Positions 31,090 through 39,639 of a stretch of 40,167 bases of DNA are shown here, in pieces. Below the pieces are notes generated by a model, which had not been told where the DNA came from, searched no databases, and saw only the letters and a list, made by a program, of their open reading frames with translations. The stretch's first letter is position 1; each line of letters starts with the position of its first letter. Source of the DNA: Clostridiales bacterium. GTDB lineage: Bacteria > Bacillota > Clostridia > Monoglobales > WRBX01. A program made the position numbers and the translations under genes. The stretch spans positions 1 through 40,167 of the forward strand of contig JAISFC010000044.1 of NCBI GenBank assembly GCA_031263785.1, read 5' to 3'.

Positions 31090-32415
31090 TTATGATGCCG
31101 TGTTTGTGTTATTTGCGGAAAGCTGTGATTTTCTGGACGATTTGCGTACAAGGGGAGCTCGATTTTCGTTGTGAACAATTGTGGGGGGAGCATCTCCGTT
31201 TACGCAATCGGCAGTGATGGTCACGCTTTCTATAGTTTCGTCCGACGGTATTTTATACATAATATCAAGCAAGCATGATTCCGTTATCGCGCGAAGACCG
31301 CGAGCTCCCGTCTTACGCATTATCGCCTTTTTTGCGACGGTTTCCAGCGCGTCTCGCTCAAATTTTAGAATAACATTGTCCATCTCGAAAAGCTTTTCAT
31401 ATTGCTTTGTCAACGCGTTTTTCGGCTCCGAGAGAATGCGAACAAGCGCCTCCTCATCAAGAAAATCCAAGGTTGCAAGCACGGGAATCCGCCCTACAAA
31501 TTCCGGAATCAAGCCGTATTTTAACAAATCCTGCGGAAGAATCTGGCTCAAAAGCTCATCGCTCGTCTGCTTGCTGCGCTCCTTAATGTCAGAGCCGAAA
31601 CCGATGACATTTTGCCCGATTCGATTGCGAATAATGTTTTCAACTCCGTCAAACGCGCCGCCGCAAATAAACAAAATGTTGCTTGTGTCAATTTGCAAAA
31701 ACTCCTGATGCGGATGCTTGCGCCCTCCCTGCGGCGGAACGGAAGCCACGGTCCCCTCAAGAATTTTTAGCAACGCCTGCTGGACGCCTTCGCCGCTAAC
31801 GTCTCTCGTGATGGATGGATTTTCCGATTTCCGCGCGATTTTGTCAATCTCGTCAATATAAATAATGCCCATTTCCGCGCGCTCAATATCGTAATCCGCG
31901 GATTGTATCAGCTTGAGCAAAATGTTTTCGACATCCTCGCCGACATAACCCGCCTCCGTGAGAGAGGTCGCGTCCGCAATGGCAAAAGGCACGTTAAGAA
32001 CGCGGGCGAGGGTTTGCGCGAGCAACGTTTTGCCCGAACCCGTCGGACCAATCAATACGATATTGCTTTTTTGCAGCTCAACCGAATTTTTGTCGTCAAA
32101 ATACGAATTTATGCGCTTATAATGGTTATAAACCGCGACAGAAAGCGATTTTTTCGCCCGCTCCTGCCCAATGACATATTGGTCCAAAATTTCGCGTATT
32201 TGAACAGGCGTGGGCGTATCCTTTTTGGGATAATATTCCACGGACTGCTGGGGCGAATCGTCAATTATATCGAAGCACAATTCGACGCATTCGTCGCATA
32301 TATAAACGCCGGGACCGGCAACTAAACGCTCAACCTGGTCCTCGCTTTTTCCGCAAAATGAACACCTGCACCCTGCAGTGTTATTATTATTGTCACCGTT
32401 ATTTGATTTAGACAT
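31090..32415 (-). CDS. clpX: ClpX, ATPase subunit of the ClpXP protease
   Basis: 441 residues. N-terminal C4 zinc domain ([11 protein letters not shown]...[10 protein letters not shown]), Walker [13 protein letters not shown], pore loop GYVGED, Walker [14 protein letters not shown], the [18 protein letters not shown] segment, and the sensor region [11 protein letters not shown]. The loop that docks on ClpP (IGF motif) is at NVIGFGSD. It unfolds tagged proteins and feeds them to ClpP. The C-terminal tail of ~35 residues (Ser, Asn, Lys, Arg rich) is a little longer than usual. It lies 20 bases after clpP, with AAGGA before its ATG. Confidence 0.97.
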   Translation of the reverse strand: MSKSNNGDNNNNTAGCRCSFCGKSEDQVERLVAGPGVYICDECVELCFDIIDDSPQQSVEYYPKKDTPTPVQIREILDQYVIGQERAKKSLSVAVYNHYKRINSYFDDKNSVELQKSNIVLIGPTGSGKTLLAQTLARVLNVPFAIADATSLTEAGYVGEDVENILLKLIQSADYDIERAEMGIIYIDEIDKIARKSENPSITRDVSGEGVQQALLKILEGTVASVPPQGGRKHPHQEFLQIDTSNILFICGGAFDGVENIIRNRIGQNVIGFGSDIKERSKQTSDELLSQILPQDLLKYGLIPEFVGRIPVLATLDFLDEEALVRILSEPKNALTKQYEKLFEMDNVILKFERDALETVAKKAIMRKTGARGLRAITESCLLDIMYKIPSDETIESVTITADCVNGDAPPTIVHNENRAPLVRKSSRKSQLSANNTNTAS

Positions 32416-32435
32416 ATCACCAATCCTTAATAATC

Positions 32436-33020
32436 TTATTGATTTCTTTCGATTACCTTATCAATTAAACCGTAATCAAGAGCTTGAACAGCCGTCATAA
32501 AGTTGTCGCGCTCGGTGTCCTGCTCCACCTTGTCAAAGGGCTGCCCCGTACGCTCGGAAAGTATGGTATTCAGGGTCTTTTTTATCTGTATCATACGGTC
32601 GGCATGGATTTTAATGTCGGTAGCTTGCCCCTTCATGCCACCCAGAGGCTGATGAATCATAATTTCGCTGTTGGGGAGCGCGCAACGCTTGCCTTTAGCC
32701 CCTGCCGCCAGCAAAAATGCCCCCATACTCGCCGCCATACCTATGCAAATAGTGGAAACGTCACACTTAACATACTGCATCGTGTCGAAAATCGCCATGC
32801 CCGAAGTGATGCTTCCCCCGGGAGAGTTGATGTAAAAACTAATGTCTTTGTCGGGGTCCTCGCCCTCCAGGAACAACATCTGCGCCACGACTAAGCTGGC
32901 GGTGACATCGTTCACGTCCTCGCTCAAAATTATGATGCGGTCCTTCAACAGACGGGAGTATATATCAAAAGAACGCTCTCCTCGGCTGGTTTGTTCAATT
33001 ACGATGGGTACTAAACTCAT
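32436..33020 (-). CDS. clpP: ClpP, serine protease subunit
   Basis: 194 residues with the triad Ser98 ([10 protein letters not shown]), His123 (MIHQPLGG) and Asp172 (RDNFMT). [19 protein letters not shown] is the conserved strand-helix before the triad. The N-terminus has the short pro-peptide region [15 protein letters not shown]. It forms the 14-subunit chamber of ClpXP and perhaps ClpCP. AAAGGAG precedes the ATG. It lies between tig and clpX and has an internal promoter in the 3' end of tig. Confidence 0.97.
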   Translation of the reverse strand: MSLVPIVIEQTSRGERSFDIYSRLLKDRIIILSEDVNDVTASLVVAQMLFLEGEDPDKDISFYINSPGGSITSGMAIFDTMQYVKCDVSTICIGMAASMGAFLLAAGAKGKRCALPNSEIMIHQPLGGMKGQATDIKIHADRMIQIKKTLNTILSERTGQPFDKVEQDTERDNFMTAVQALDYGLIDKVIERNQ

Positions 33021-33060
33021 TTTTCTCTCCTTTTATTATGTATTCTCCCCCGCCAAAATA

Positions 33061-33086
33061 ATCTACTTTTTTCGCGTGATCTACTT
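33061..33086 (-). repeat. Direct repeat at the clpP transcription start
   Basis: AAGTAGAT occurs twice on the minus strand (33086-33079 and 33068-33061), 18 bases apart, directly downstream of the clpP -10 box. It does not fit the CtsR heptad (GGTCAAA). It could be an operator or a chance repeat. Confidence 0.35.
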
Positions 33087-34364
33087 CTTTATTATAGCAG
33101 AATTTATTAAAAAGTCAAGCACTTTTGTGACGCGAATATTGCGGGCTATGGTCTCGGCGGGGATAATTGCCTTTATTTCGTCGATTTTCGTTTGAGGCTG
33201 CCCTTTAAGACTCTTTTGATATTGCTGATCAATCTCATCCTCGGACGCGGTAAAATTTTCCAACCCCGCGATTTCCTCAATTGCCAGATTCGCCTTCACC
33301 TGATTTAACGCTTTTTCCCTGAATTCCTCCGCAAATCCCTCCGCGGTGAGGTCCGCCATCTGGAAATATTGTTCCAGCGACATGCCCTGTTGACGCATGT
33401 TATTATCCATGTTTTGCGCTATCCGTACAAGCTCTTCCTTAACCATCACCTCGGGGATATCAACCTCCATATCCTCAATTATGGCGTCAATAATCGAATC
33501 CTCCGTTTCACTGCGTTGCTTGCGTTCATTTTCTTTGGATTTCGTAGTGCGTATGGACTTCTTCAATTCGTCGAGCGTGTCAAATTCGGAAACGTCTTTC
33601 GCGAATTCGTCGTCCAACGCGGGAAGCTCACGTTGCTTAACCTCTTTAATCGAAACCTTAAAAACCGCAGGTTTACCGGCATATTCCGCGGCGTTATAAT
33701 CTTTCGGGAAGGTGACGGATACATCGAAATCATCACCCTTTTTGTGCCCTTTAATCTGCTCCTCGAAGCCCGGGATAAACGAACCGCTGCCTATTTCCAG
33801 CTGATAATTTTCAGCGGAGCCGCCCTCGAAAGCCTTGCCGTCAATATATCCTTTAAAGTCAATTACCGCGATATCATCAACCGCCACAACCTTGTCATCG
33901 GCGGAAATTATTCGCCCGTTGCGCTGCTGCATAAATTGCAACTCGGCGTCAATATCGTCATCTGTTAAAGTATAGTCAATTTCAGGTATTTCTATACCCT
34001 TGTACTTGCCGAGGTTGACCTCCGGTTTGCAAGTCACTTCCACCTTCAAAACGACGCCTTCAGCCGAGGAAGCGTCCTCAACTTCCGCGTTCGGACGGTC
34101 GACGGGCTCTAATTCCAACTCCTTGACGGCGCCCTCATAAATCGACGGAAACACGAGGTTTATGGCGTCATCAAAGAAGATATCCTCGCCGTAATACTTC
34201 TCTATAATGCTCTTTGGCGCCTTCCCTTTGCGGAAACCCGGGATACTAATTTTACTCACCTTTTTATTATATGCACGAGTGCGCGCATCGGCAAATTCTT
34301 TAGCGGAAATAACCACTTCAAAGGTAGCGGTATTGCCCTCTTTTTTTCTCAATGCAAATGACAT
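33081..34364 (-). CDS. tig: Trigger factor
   Basis: 427 residues. The ribosome-docking signature GFRKGKAPKSIIEKYYG is at ~44-60, the FKBP-type PPIase domain at about 150-245 (VAVIDFKGYIDGKAFEGG, SFIPGFEEQIKGHKKGD), then the helical C-terminal arms. It binds nascent chains at the ribosome exit. AAAAGGAG, in the last codons of the upstream metallophosphoesterase gene, precedes the ATG; only two bases separate the genes. The order tig-clpP-clpX is common in bacteria. Confidence 0.97.
   Translation of the reverse strand: MSFALRKKEGNTATFEVVISAKEFADARTRAYNKKVSKISIPGFRKGKAPKSIIEKYYGEDIFFDDAINLVFPSIYEGAVKELELEPVDRPNAEVEDASSAEGVVLKVEVTCKPEVNLGKYKGIEIPEIDYTLTDDDIDAELQFMQQRNGRIISADDKVVAVDDIAVIDFKGYIDGKAFEGGSAENYQLEIGSGSFIPGFEEQIKGHKKGDDFDVSVTFPKDYNAAEYAGKPAVFKVSIKEVKQRELPALDDEFAKDVSEFDTLDELKKSIRTTKSKENERKQRSETEDSIIDAIIEDMEVDIPEVMVKEELVRIAQNMDNNMRQQGMSLEQYFQMADLTAEGFAEEFREKALNQVKANLAIEEIAGLENFTASEDEIDQQYQKSLKGQPQTKIDEIKAIIPAETIARNIRVTKVLDFLINSAIIKK
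33091..33118 (-). promoter_or_regulatory. Internal promoter of clpP-clpX
   Basis: Minus strand: TTGACT (33118-33113), 16 bases, TATAAT (33096-33091), within the last codons of tig. Predicted +1 near 33084. Confidence 0.7.
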
Positions 34365-34366
34365 TT

Positions 34367-35047
34367 CTATTCTCCTTTTATCAAAAGTGGCTTAAAGCCT
34401 AAATAATCACAACTTGTAAGATTGTATCGAACGCCGTCCAAACACCCATATATAGCGTTTTTATGCGCGCCCGCGTGTAGATGCCCATAAACGCAGTCGT
34501 CTATTTTATAGTCCGAAAGCATCTTCATAAAGGTCAAGTCGGGCGGATAGTGAAGCATCGCGATTTTCCGCTCCGCCTCCGCGGGAATACTCTTTATAGA
34601 AAGCTCCAAACGCTGAAGCTCGCGGTCATAAATTTTTTTGTCCTCATCGGAATTGCATAGCTCGCCCGCAAGCCACCCGCGCGCCCCGCAAATGCCGACG
34701 CCTTCCGCCATATACGAGTTGTTGTGCAGGAAGCAAATCCGCTCAAACCCGTGCTTTTCGATGAAATTTTTTTGCTTATTGTGAGTGCACCACCAATAAT
34801 CGTGATTGCCCTTGCTGATGATTTTTGTGCCGTTAAGCTCATTTATATATGAAAAATCAAGCGCGGCATCGTCGATGTACATCGCCCACGACACATCGCC
34901 GCAGACCAGAACATAATCGTCCCGCTTAACTATATTATTCCAGTTTTTCTTTATTTTTTCTTCATATCCGTCCCAATTCCTCCCGAAAACGTTCATAGGC
35001 TTGTTTGTGCCGAAGGAAAGGTGCAAATCGGACAGGGAATATATCAA
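34367..35047 (-). CDS. Calcineurin-like metallophosphoesterase
   Basis: 226 residues from TTG at 35047, seven bases after GAGGTG; GTG at 35062 is the other option but has no SD. All metal motifs are visible: SDLHLSFG (D-x-H), VCGDVSW (GD), SKGNHDYWW (GNHD), AMLHYPP (His), and YGHLHAG (GHxH). It belongs to the predicted phosphoesterase group that begins MIYxLSDLHLS; the natural substrate is unknown. It follows the threonine-synthase-like gene with no gap and is directly followed by tig. Confidence 0.88.
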   Translation of the reverse strand: MIYSLSDLHLSFGTNKPMNVFGRNWDGYEEKIKKNWNNIVKRDDYVLVCGDVSWAMYIDDAALDFSYINELNGTKIISKGNHDYWWCTHNKQKNFIEKHGFERICFLHNNSYMAEGVGICGARGWLAGELCNSDEDKKIYDRELQRLELSIKSIPAEAERKIAMLHYPPDLTFMKMLSDYKIDDCVYGHLHAGAHKNAIYGCLDGVRYNLTSCDYLGFKPLLIKGE

Positions 35048-35058
35048 GTTGCCACACC

Positions 35059-35895
35059 TCACAGCATTAAATTAACAAAATCCGCCATATTTTCCACCCT
35101 GCATATGGCATCGGACGCTATTGGACTTTTCTTGAATATTTCAAATGTTTCCTCAATTTCGTTCGGATTCTCGGCTTCGAGCGTTAAGGTCACGGCGGAG
35201 TCGGTGGAGACGGGGAGCCCTAATTCGCGAGCCAAATTGACGGATTCTGCGAGCAGGGAATCACTTTTGTTCAGCAGGAAGCTTATTTTGTCGTCCACTT
35301 TGATTTTTTTATGCTCCACCAGCGCGCAATAGGCGGAGAAGTAGCAAGCGACCAACGGCGCGGACCGCCCTTTGGGGACGGAATCAAGAGTTGACAAATC
35401 GGGAGAATCCTTTGCAATTTGAGCCGCTTTTTCTTGAATTTCCGCCATGTCCCCGTCGACGCCCACCGCCATAAAATTATCGCCTTTTTGAGTGACGATT
35501 TTCAGCTGCTGGAATTCCGCAATGTCATTACGCGGGAAAAACGCGATTATTCGGGAATGCTCCACATTTCTGTAGCCCTTAAGCATAGCGGCGCAGGAAT
35601 CGCCATCGACTGCCGCAAGCACGTTTTCGGGAAGCAAAAAAGGCAGGAATTGAGCGTAGATGTCGTGATAAGTATTTGTCGGACCATGCCAAAGCTCCAG
35701 AATGTATTGATTATCGGACTTCGCAAAAATCGGGGCAATAGTCATAGTTTTAAAGTTTTCGAGCGTGTATGCCTTGTTAGCCTTTTTTTCGATGGAATTC
35801 AGTGGGAATTCCGTAAAAATGCGCGAAAGAACAAACGCCGCGCGCTGGGGGTAAGCGAGAGGTATTAGTCTGGGAATGGAGTTGGATATGTTCAT
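35059..35895 (-). CDS. Threonine-synthase-like pseudoenzyme, PLP lysine lost
   Basis: 278 residues. The segment ILELWHGPTNTYHDIYAQFL matches the core of threonine synthase (LELFHGPTLAFKDMALQFLP), but the PLP-binding Lys is His77. LAAVDGDSCAAMLKGYRNV stands where LVATSGDTGKAALEGFKDV should be, so the phosphate-binding loop is also changed. IAFFPRND-IAEFQQLKIVTQ, VGVDGDMAEIQEKA and SAPLVACYFSAYCALVEHK continue the match. The ~35 N-terminal residues with the YSTRG region and the C-terminal ~150 residues are missing. The frame has no stop, so it is kept as a protein; it cannot make threonine. It is between purC (35 bases) and a metallophosphoesterase (overlap), which suggests a structural or regulatory role. 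Confidence 0.75.
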   Translation of the reverse strand: MNISNSIPRLIPLAYPQRAAFVLSRIFTEFPLNSIEKKANKAYTLENFKTMTIAPIFAKSDNQYILELWHGPTNTYHDIYAQFLPFLLPENVLAAVDGDSCAAMLKGYRNVEHSRIIAFFPRNDIAEFQQLKIVTQKGDNFMAVGVDGDMAEIQEKAAQIAKDSPDLSTLDSVPKGRSAPLVACYFSAYCALVEHKKIKVDDKISFLLNKSDSLLAESVNLARELGLPVSTDSAVTLTLEAENPNEIEETFEIFKKSPIASDAICRVENMADFVNLML

Positions 35896-35930
35896 AAAAC
35901 ACCCATTTCTTTCCGAAAATCATTCGACAT

Positions 35931-36785
35931 TTATATCTTAAATTTTTCCCCGGTGAGTTTTTCGTATGCCTCCGCGTATTTTGCGGAAGTGGTGTCGATA
36001 ACCTTTTGCGGAAGCTCGGGCGGCGGCGGAGTTTTGTTCCAACCGCTGGAGGAGAGCCAGTCGCGCAGAAATTGCTTGTCAAAGCTGTCCTGCCTGCGTC
36101 CCGGCTGATATTTATCCACTGCCCAAAAACGGCTGGAATCCGGCGTCAATACCTCGTCGGCGAGCGTCAGCACGCCGTTAGAATCCAGCCCGAATTCAAA
36201 CTTTGTGTCTGCAATTATAATCCCGCGGCTTTCGGCGTATTCCGCGCATTTTTGATATATTTCCAGCGACTTGTCGCGTATTGCGGACGCGTTTTCCTCA
36301 CCGACAAGAGAAATAGTCTCTTCAAATGAAATCAATTCATCATGCCCTATTCCCGCCTTGGTCGAGGGTGTGTATATCGGAATGTCAAGCTTCTGCGATT
36401 CCACCAGCCCCTTGGGCAATGAAATGCCGCAAATTTCGCCTGTTTCCTTATAAGCGTCCCAGCCCGAGCCCGAAATATATCCGCGCACAATGCACTCTAT
36501 AGGCAGCATCATCAGCTTTTTTACAAGAACGCTGCGCCCTTCAAATTCAGGGGTGCGGAATTCCGCGGGCATGTCGGCGGAGTTGGTCGAAACTAAGTGG
36601 TTGGGCATTATATCGGCGGTAAAATTGAACCAAAATTCCGAAATTCTATTCAAAATTACACCTTTTTTAGGTATAAGTTCATTCAAAACAACATCGTAGG
36701 CGGAAATACGGTCGGTAGTTACTAAAAGCAGATTATCATCAACGTCATAAACATCGCGAACTTTTCCGGAAGCGATTTTATTCAT
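35931..36785 (-). CDS. purC: SAICAR synthetase (phosphoribosylaminoimidazole-succinocarboxamide synthase)
   Basis: 284 residues from the ATG at 36785, the start matching the conserved opening IASGKVRDVYDVDDNLLLVTTDRISAYD. Further motifs: IECIVRGYISGSGWDAY, ADTKFEFGLD, EVLTPDSSRFW and DSFDKQFLRDWL. It belongs to the longer PurC form (~290 residues). It joins aspartate to CAIR in de novo purine synthesis, just before the PurB step. GAAGGAG lies 11 bases before the ATG, with a tiny frame ATG-TTC-TTT-GTA-TGA in between that overlaps the start. It is divergent from purB and first in a run that reaches clpX. Confidence 0.95.
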   Translation of the reverse strand: MNKIASGKVRDVYDVDDNLLLVTTDRISAYDVVLNELIPKKGVILNRISEFWFNFTADIMPNHLVSTNSADMPAEFRTPEFEGRSVLVKKLMMLPIECIVRGYISGSGWDAYKETGEICGISLPKGLVESQKLDIPIYTPSTKAGIGHDELISFEETISLVGEENASAIRDKSLEIYQKCAEYAESRGIIIADTKFEFGLDSNGVLTLADEVLTPDSSRFWAVDKYQPGRRQDSFDKQFLRDWLSSSGWNKTPPPPELPQKVIDTTSAKYAEAYEKLTGEKFKI

Positions 36786-36811
36786 ACAAAGAACATCTCC
36801 TTCACTCAAGT

Positions 36812-36840
36812 ATATTATCACGTTTTAAAGCATTTGTCAA
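36812..36840 (-). promoter_or_regulatory. purC promoter
   Basis: Minus strand: TTGACA (36840-36835), 17 bases, TAATAT (36817-36812). Predicted +1 near 36805, leader about 20 bases. The -35 box is part of the palindrome shared with the purB promoter. Confidence 0.85.
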
Positions 36841-36864
36841 GGGATATTTTTCTCCTTGACAAAT
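36832..36864. repeat. 11-bp inverted repeat holding both pur -35 boxes
   Basis: ATTTGTCAAGG (36832-36842) and CCTTGACAAAT (36854-36864) are perfect inverted copies separated by 11 bases. Each arm contains one -35 box. It may be a binding site for one dimeric regulator, or result from back-to-back consensus boxes. Confidence 0.75.
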
Positions 36865-36884
36865 CGGCTGAAATAGGATACAAT
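36856..36884 (+). promoter_or_regulatory. purB promoter
   Basis: TTGACA (36856-36861), 17 bases, TACAAT (36879-36884). Predicted +1 near 36891, leader about 23 bases. Its -35 box is 15 bases from that of purC. Confidence 0.85.
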
Positions 36885-36913
36885 AAAAATTAGAGGGAGA
36901 GATGATTGCTTAA

Positions 36914-38341
36914 ATGTATACGTCGTATGAAAATCCACTTTGCAAACGTTATGCAAGCCGTGAAATGCAGGAGATTTTTTCCGCGCGGACGAAATTCACC
37001 CTATGGCGCAAATTGTGGATTGCACTGGCGGAGGCGGAGCAGGAGTTGGGGCTGCCGATTTCTGACGCGCAAATTGCTGAAATGAAAGCGAATGTCGATA
37101 ATATTGACTATGCCTTGGCGGAACGCCGCGAGAGTGAGGTGCGTCACGATGTTATGGCGCATATATTCGCGTTTGGCGAAGCCGCGCCGGGGGCAAAGGC
37201 GATTATTCATTTGGGCGCAACGTCTTGTTTTGTGGGCGACAACACGGATATTATTCTCATAAAACGCGCGTTTGAGCGTGTGCGGCGTCTTTTGGTGACG
37301 GCAATTTCCACCCTCGCGGATTTTGCCGAAAAATACAAAAATGTGGCTTGCCTTGCCTACACGCATTTTCAGGCGGCGCAGCCGACAACCGTGGGAAAAC
37401 GCGCATCTCTTTGGCTTAACGACCTGCTGATGGATTTAGAGCAGCTGGATTTTGTACATAATCAGCTAAAGCTTCTCGGGTGCAAGGGTACGACGGGGAC
37501 GGGCGCGAGCTTTTTGGAGCTTTTTGACGGCGACCACGATAAGGTAAAGGAATTGGAGAGGAAAATTGCGCGGAAAATGGGATTTTCGGAGTGCTATTCG
37601 GTTAGCGGGCAGACGTATTCGCGCAAGGTTGACTATTACGTCCTAAGCGTTTTGAGCGCGATAGCGCAGTCCGCCCACAAATTTTCCAACGATATGCGCT
37701 TGCTTGTTCATTTGAAGGAGTTTGACGAGCCTTTTGAAGAGAAGCAAATAGGGTCGTCGGCGATGGCGTACAAGCGGAACCCCATGCGGAGTGAACGGAT
37801 GGCGTCGCTTGCGCGGTATGTTATCGCGGGGGCGCAGAACGCGGCAATGACGGCGAGCGAGCAGTGGTTTGAGCGTACGCTGGACGATTCCGCCAACAGG
37901 CGTATTAGCATTCCTGAGAGTTTTTTGGCGATAGATGCGGCGCTGTCGCTGTATATCAACGTGATAAGCGGCGTCCGCGTCTATGAAAAAATGATTGAGA
38001 AGCATTTGACGAAGGAGCTGCCGTTTATGGCGACGGAGAATATATTGATGAATTGCGTTAAAAAGGGCGGCGACAGGCAAGCGTTGCATGAGGCGATTCG
38101 GAGGCACTCGACGGCGGCGGCGGACAAAATCAAGCAGGAGGGCGCGGATAACGACCTTGTCGAAAGGATATCGGCGGACCCACAATTTGCGCTTAACAGC
38201 GGGGAATTGCACAATATAATCGACGCGAAAAAGTTTATCGGGCGCGCTCCGGAGCAAGTAGATGAATTTTTGGAGGTTGTGCGTGATGTTTTGCGCGGCA
38301 GTGAAGATTCTGCAAAAGAAAACGTGGAAATCAAGATATAA
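36914..38341 (+). CDS. purB: Adenylosuccinate lyase
   Basis: 475 residues of the fumarase/aspartase superfamily. The catalytic loop GSSAMAYKRNPMRSERMASLARYV is typical, with the Ser of SS-AM as base. Other motifs: RHDVMAHIFAFGEAAP, HLGATSCFVGDNTD, ACLAYTHFQAAQPTTVGKR and LDDSANRRISIPESFLA. It splits SAICAR and adenylosuccinate, acting in both IMP and AMP synthesis, so it works on either side of PurC and PurA. The SD AGAGGGAGA is 14 bases before the ATG, longer than usual, and a frame ATG-ATT-GCT-TAA lies between. Confidence 0.96.
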   Translation: MYTSYENPLCKRYASREMQEIFSARTKFTLWRKLWIALAEAEQELGLPISDAQIAEMKANVDNIDYALAERRESEVRHDVMAHIFAFGEAAPGAKAIIHLGATSCFVGDNTDIILIKRAFERVRRLLVTAISTLADFAEKYKNVACLAYTHFQAAQPTTVGKRASLWLNDLLMDLEQLDFVHNQLKLLGCKGTTGTGASFLELFDGDHDKVKELERKIARKMGFSECYSVSGQTYSRKVDYYVLSVLSAIAQSAHKFSNDMRLLVHLKEFDEPFEEKQIGSSAMAYKRNPMRSERMASLARYVIAGAQNAAMTASEQWFERTLDDSANRRISIPESFLAIDAALSLYINVISGVRVYEKMIEKHLTKELPFMATENILMNCVKKGGDRQALHEAIRRHSTAAADKIKQEGADNDLVERISADPQFALNSGELHNIIDAKKFIGRAPEQVDEFLEVVRDVLRGSEDSAKENVEIKI

Positions 38342-38367
38342 TTTGCTTTAAAAAGGAGGAACGGAAT

Positions 38368-39639
38368 ATGCTCACGGCTGTGGTTGGTATAAATTGGGGT
38401 GACGAGGGTAAGGGACGCATGGTTGATTTACTTTCGGAACATTATGATGTAATATGTCGTTATCAGGGCGGAAACAACGCGGGACACACGGTTGTGAATG
38501 ACCGCGGGAAGTTTATCCTTAATATATTGCCGTCGGGGGTTTTGCGCGATGGCACCGTAAATGTCCTTGGCACAGGCATGGTGCTTGACCTCGAGCATTT
38601 AATGCATGAAATGGGCAGTTTGCAGGCGCAGGGCGTGGAAGTCAGCGCGTCCAATCTTAAAATCAGCAATCGCGCCACAATATGCTTTCCGTATCACAAA
38701 ATGCAGGACGTGCTGGAAGAGGACCGACTCAAGGATAATAAATATGGGTCTACGCGGCGTGGAATTGCGCCTGTTTACGCGGATAAATACATAAAAAAGG
38801 GCTTGCGGATGGGGGATTTGCTTAATCTCACAACCTTTCGCGAGAAGCTCAAACACATATTGGACTGGAAAAATCTGATTTTACGCGGCGTGTACGGTGA
38901 GACGGAAATAGATATTGAGGATATTATGGCTTGGATTACGGAATTTGGAGCGCCGTTGAAATCTTTCATATGCGACACTGGCGAATATCTGGAGCAAGCC
39001 GTTTCGGGCGGAAAGAACATAATATTTGAGGCACAGCTGGGCGCGCTTAGGGATATCGATTACGGAATTTATCCTTTCACGACCAGCTCGCAGACGCTGA
39101 GTTCTTACGCGACGACGGGAGCGGGAATTCCTTGGGCAAAGCTGGATAATGCGGTGGGCATCGTGAAGGCTTATTCTTCATGCGTGGGGGAAGGACCGTT
39201 TGTTTGCGAAATGTTCGGCATTGAGGGCGAGCGTCTGCGTGAGGCGGGTTCGGAATACGGTGCGGCGACAGGCAGACCGCGGCGGGTTGGCGGATTTGAT
39301 GTGCCGGCGTCAAAATATGGGGTTAAGGTGCAGGGGGCGAGCTATCTTGCGCTCACGAAGCTGGACGTTTTGACTGGGCTGGGCGACATTCCCGTTTGCG
39401 TGGCTTATGAAATAAACGGGAAGAGGACGACAGAATTCCCGATTGGGGATGATTTAACAGCGGCAAAGCCCATTTTTGAGACCTTTGAGGGATTTAATAA
39501 AGAGATATCGAATTGCAGAAAAATGGAGGATTTGCCTAAAAGTGTGCGTAAATACATAGATTATTTGGAAAATGCGCTTGAGTGCGAGATTAAGTATATT
39601 TCTGTCGGTGAAAGAAGAGGGGACTATATTGAACGGTAA
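38368..39639 (+). CDS. purA: Adenylosuccinate synthetase
   Basis: 423 residues. The N-terminal GTP-binding loop WGDEGKGRMVDLL is followed by YQGGNNAGHTVV, VLGTGMVLDLEHL, STRRGIAPVYADKY, and then FEAQLGALRDIDYGIYPFTTSS, ATGRPRRVGGFD and LTKLDVLTGL. It condenses IMP and aspartate with GTP in the first step to AMP. An AAAGGAGGAACGG site precedes the ATG. It is 26 bases after purB and overlaps the purF start by 11 bases. Confidence 0.96.
   Translation: MLTAVVGINWGDEGKGRMVDLLSEHYDVICRYQGGNNAGHTVVNDRGKFILNILPSGVLRDGTVNVLGTGMVLDLEHLMHEMGSLQAQGVEVSASNLKISNRATICFPYHKMQDVLEEDRLKDNKYGSTRRGIAPVYADKYIKKGLRMGDLLNLTTFREKLKHILDWKNLILRGVYGETEIDIEDIMAWITEFGAPLKSFICDTGEYLEQAVSGGKNIIFEAQLGALRDIDYGIYPFTTSSQTLSSYATTGAGIPWAKLDNAVGIVKAYSSCVGEGPFVCEMFGIEGERLREAGSEYGAATGRPRRVGGFDVPASKYGVKVQGASYLALTKLDVLTGLGDIPVCVAYEINGKRTTEFPIGDDLTAAKPIFETFEGFNKEISNCRKMEDLPKSVRKYIDYLENALECEIKYISVGERRGDYIER

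Noticed and set aside
33021-33118. CtsR or CIRCE operator at clpP
   Set aside because: The repeated octamer does not match GGTCAAA heptads or the TTAGCACTC inverted repeat.
33369-33968. Plus-strand open frame of 199 residues inside tig
   Set aside because: Antisense shadow of trigger factor; composition is Phe/Ile/Arg-rich with no export signal or motif.
35059-35895. Active threonine synthase
   Set aside because: The PLP lysine is replaced by His, the phosphate loop is changed, and about 200 residues of the family length are absent.
36786-36913. Purine riboswitch or Bacillus PurR box before the pur genes
   Set aside because: The leaders are only about 20 bases, too short for a riboswitch, and no tandem CGAA-type PurBox is present.
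37643-38257. Minus-strand open frame of 204 residues inside purB
   Set aside because: Antisense shadow; very Arg-rich, no SD, and purB is complete on the other strand.
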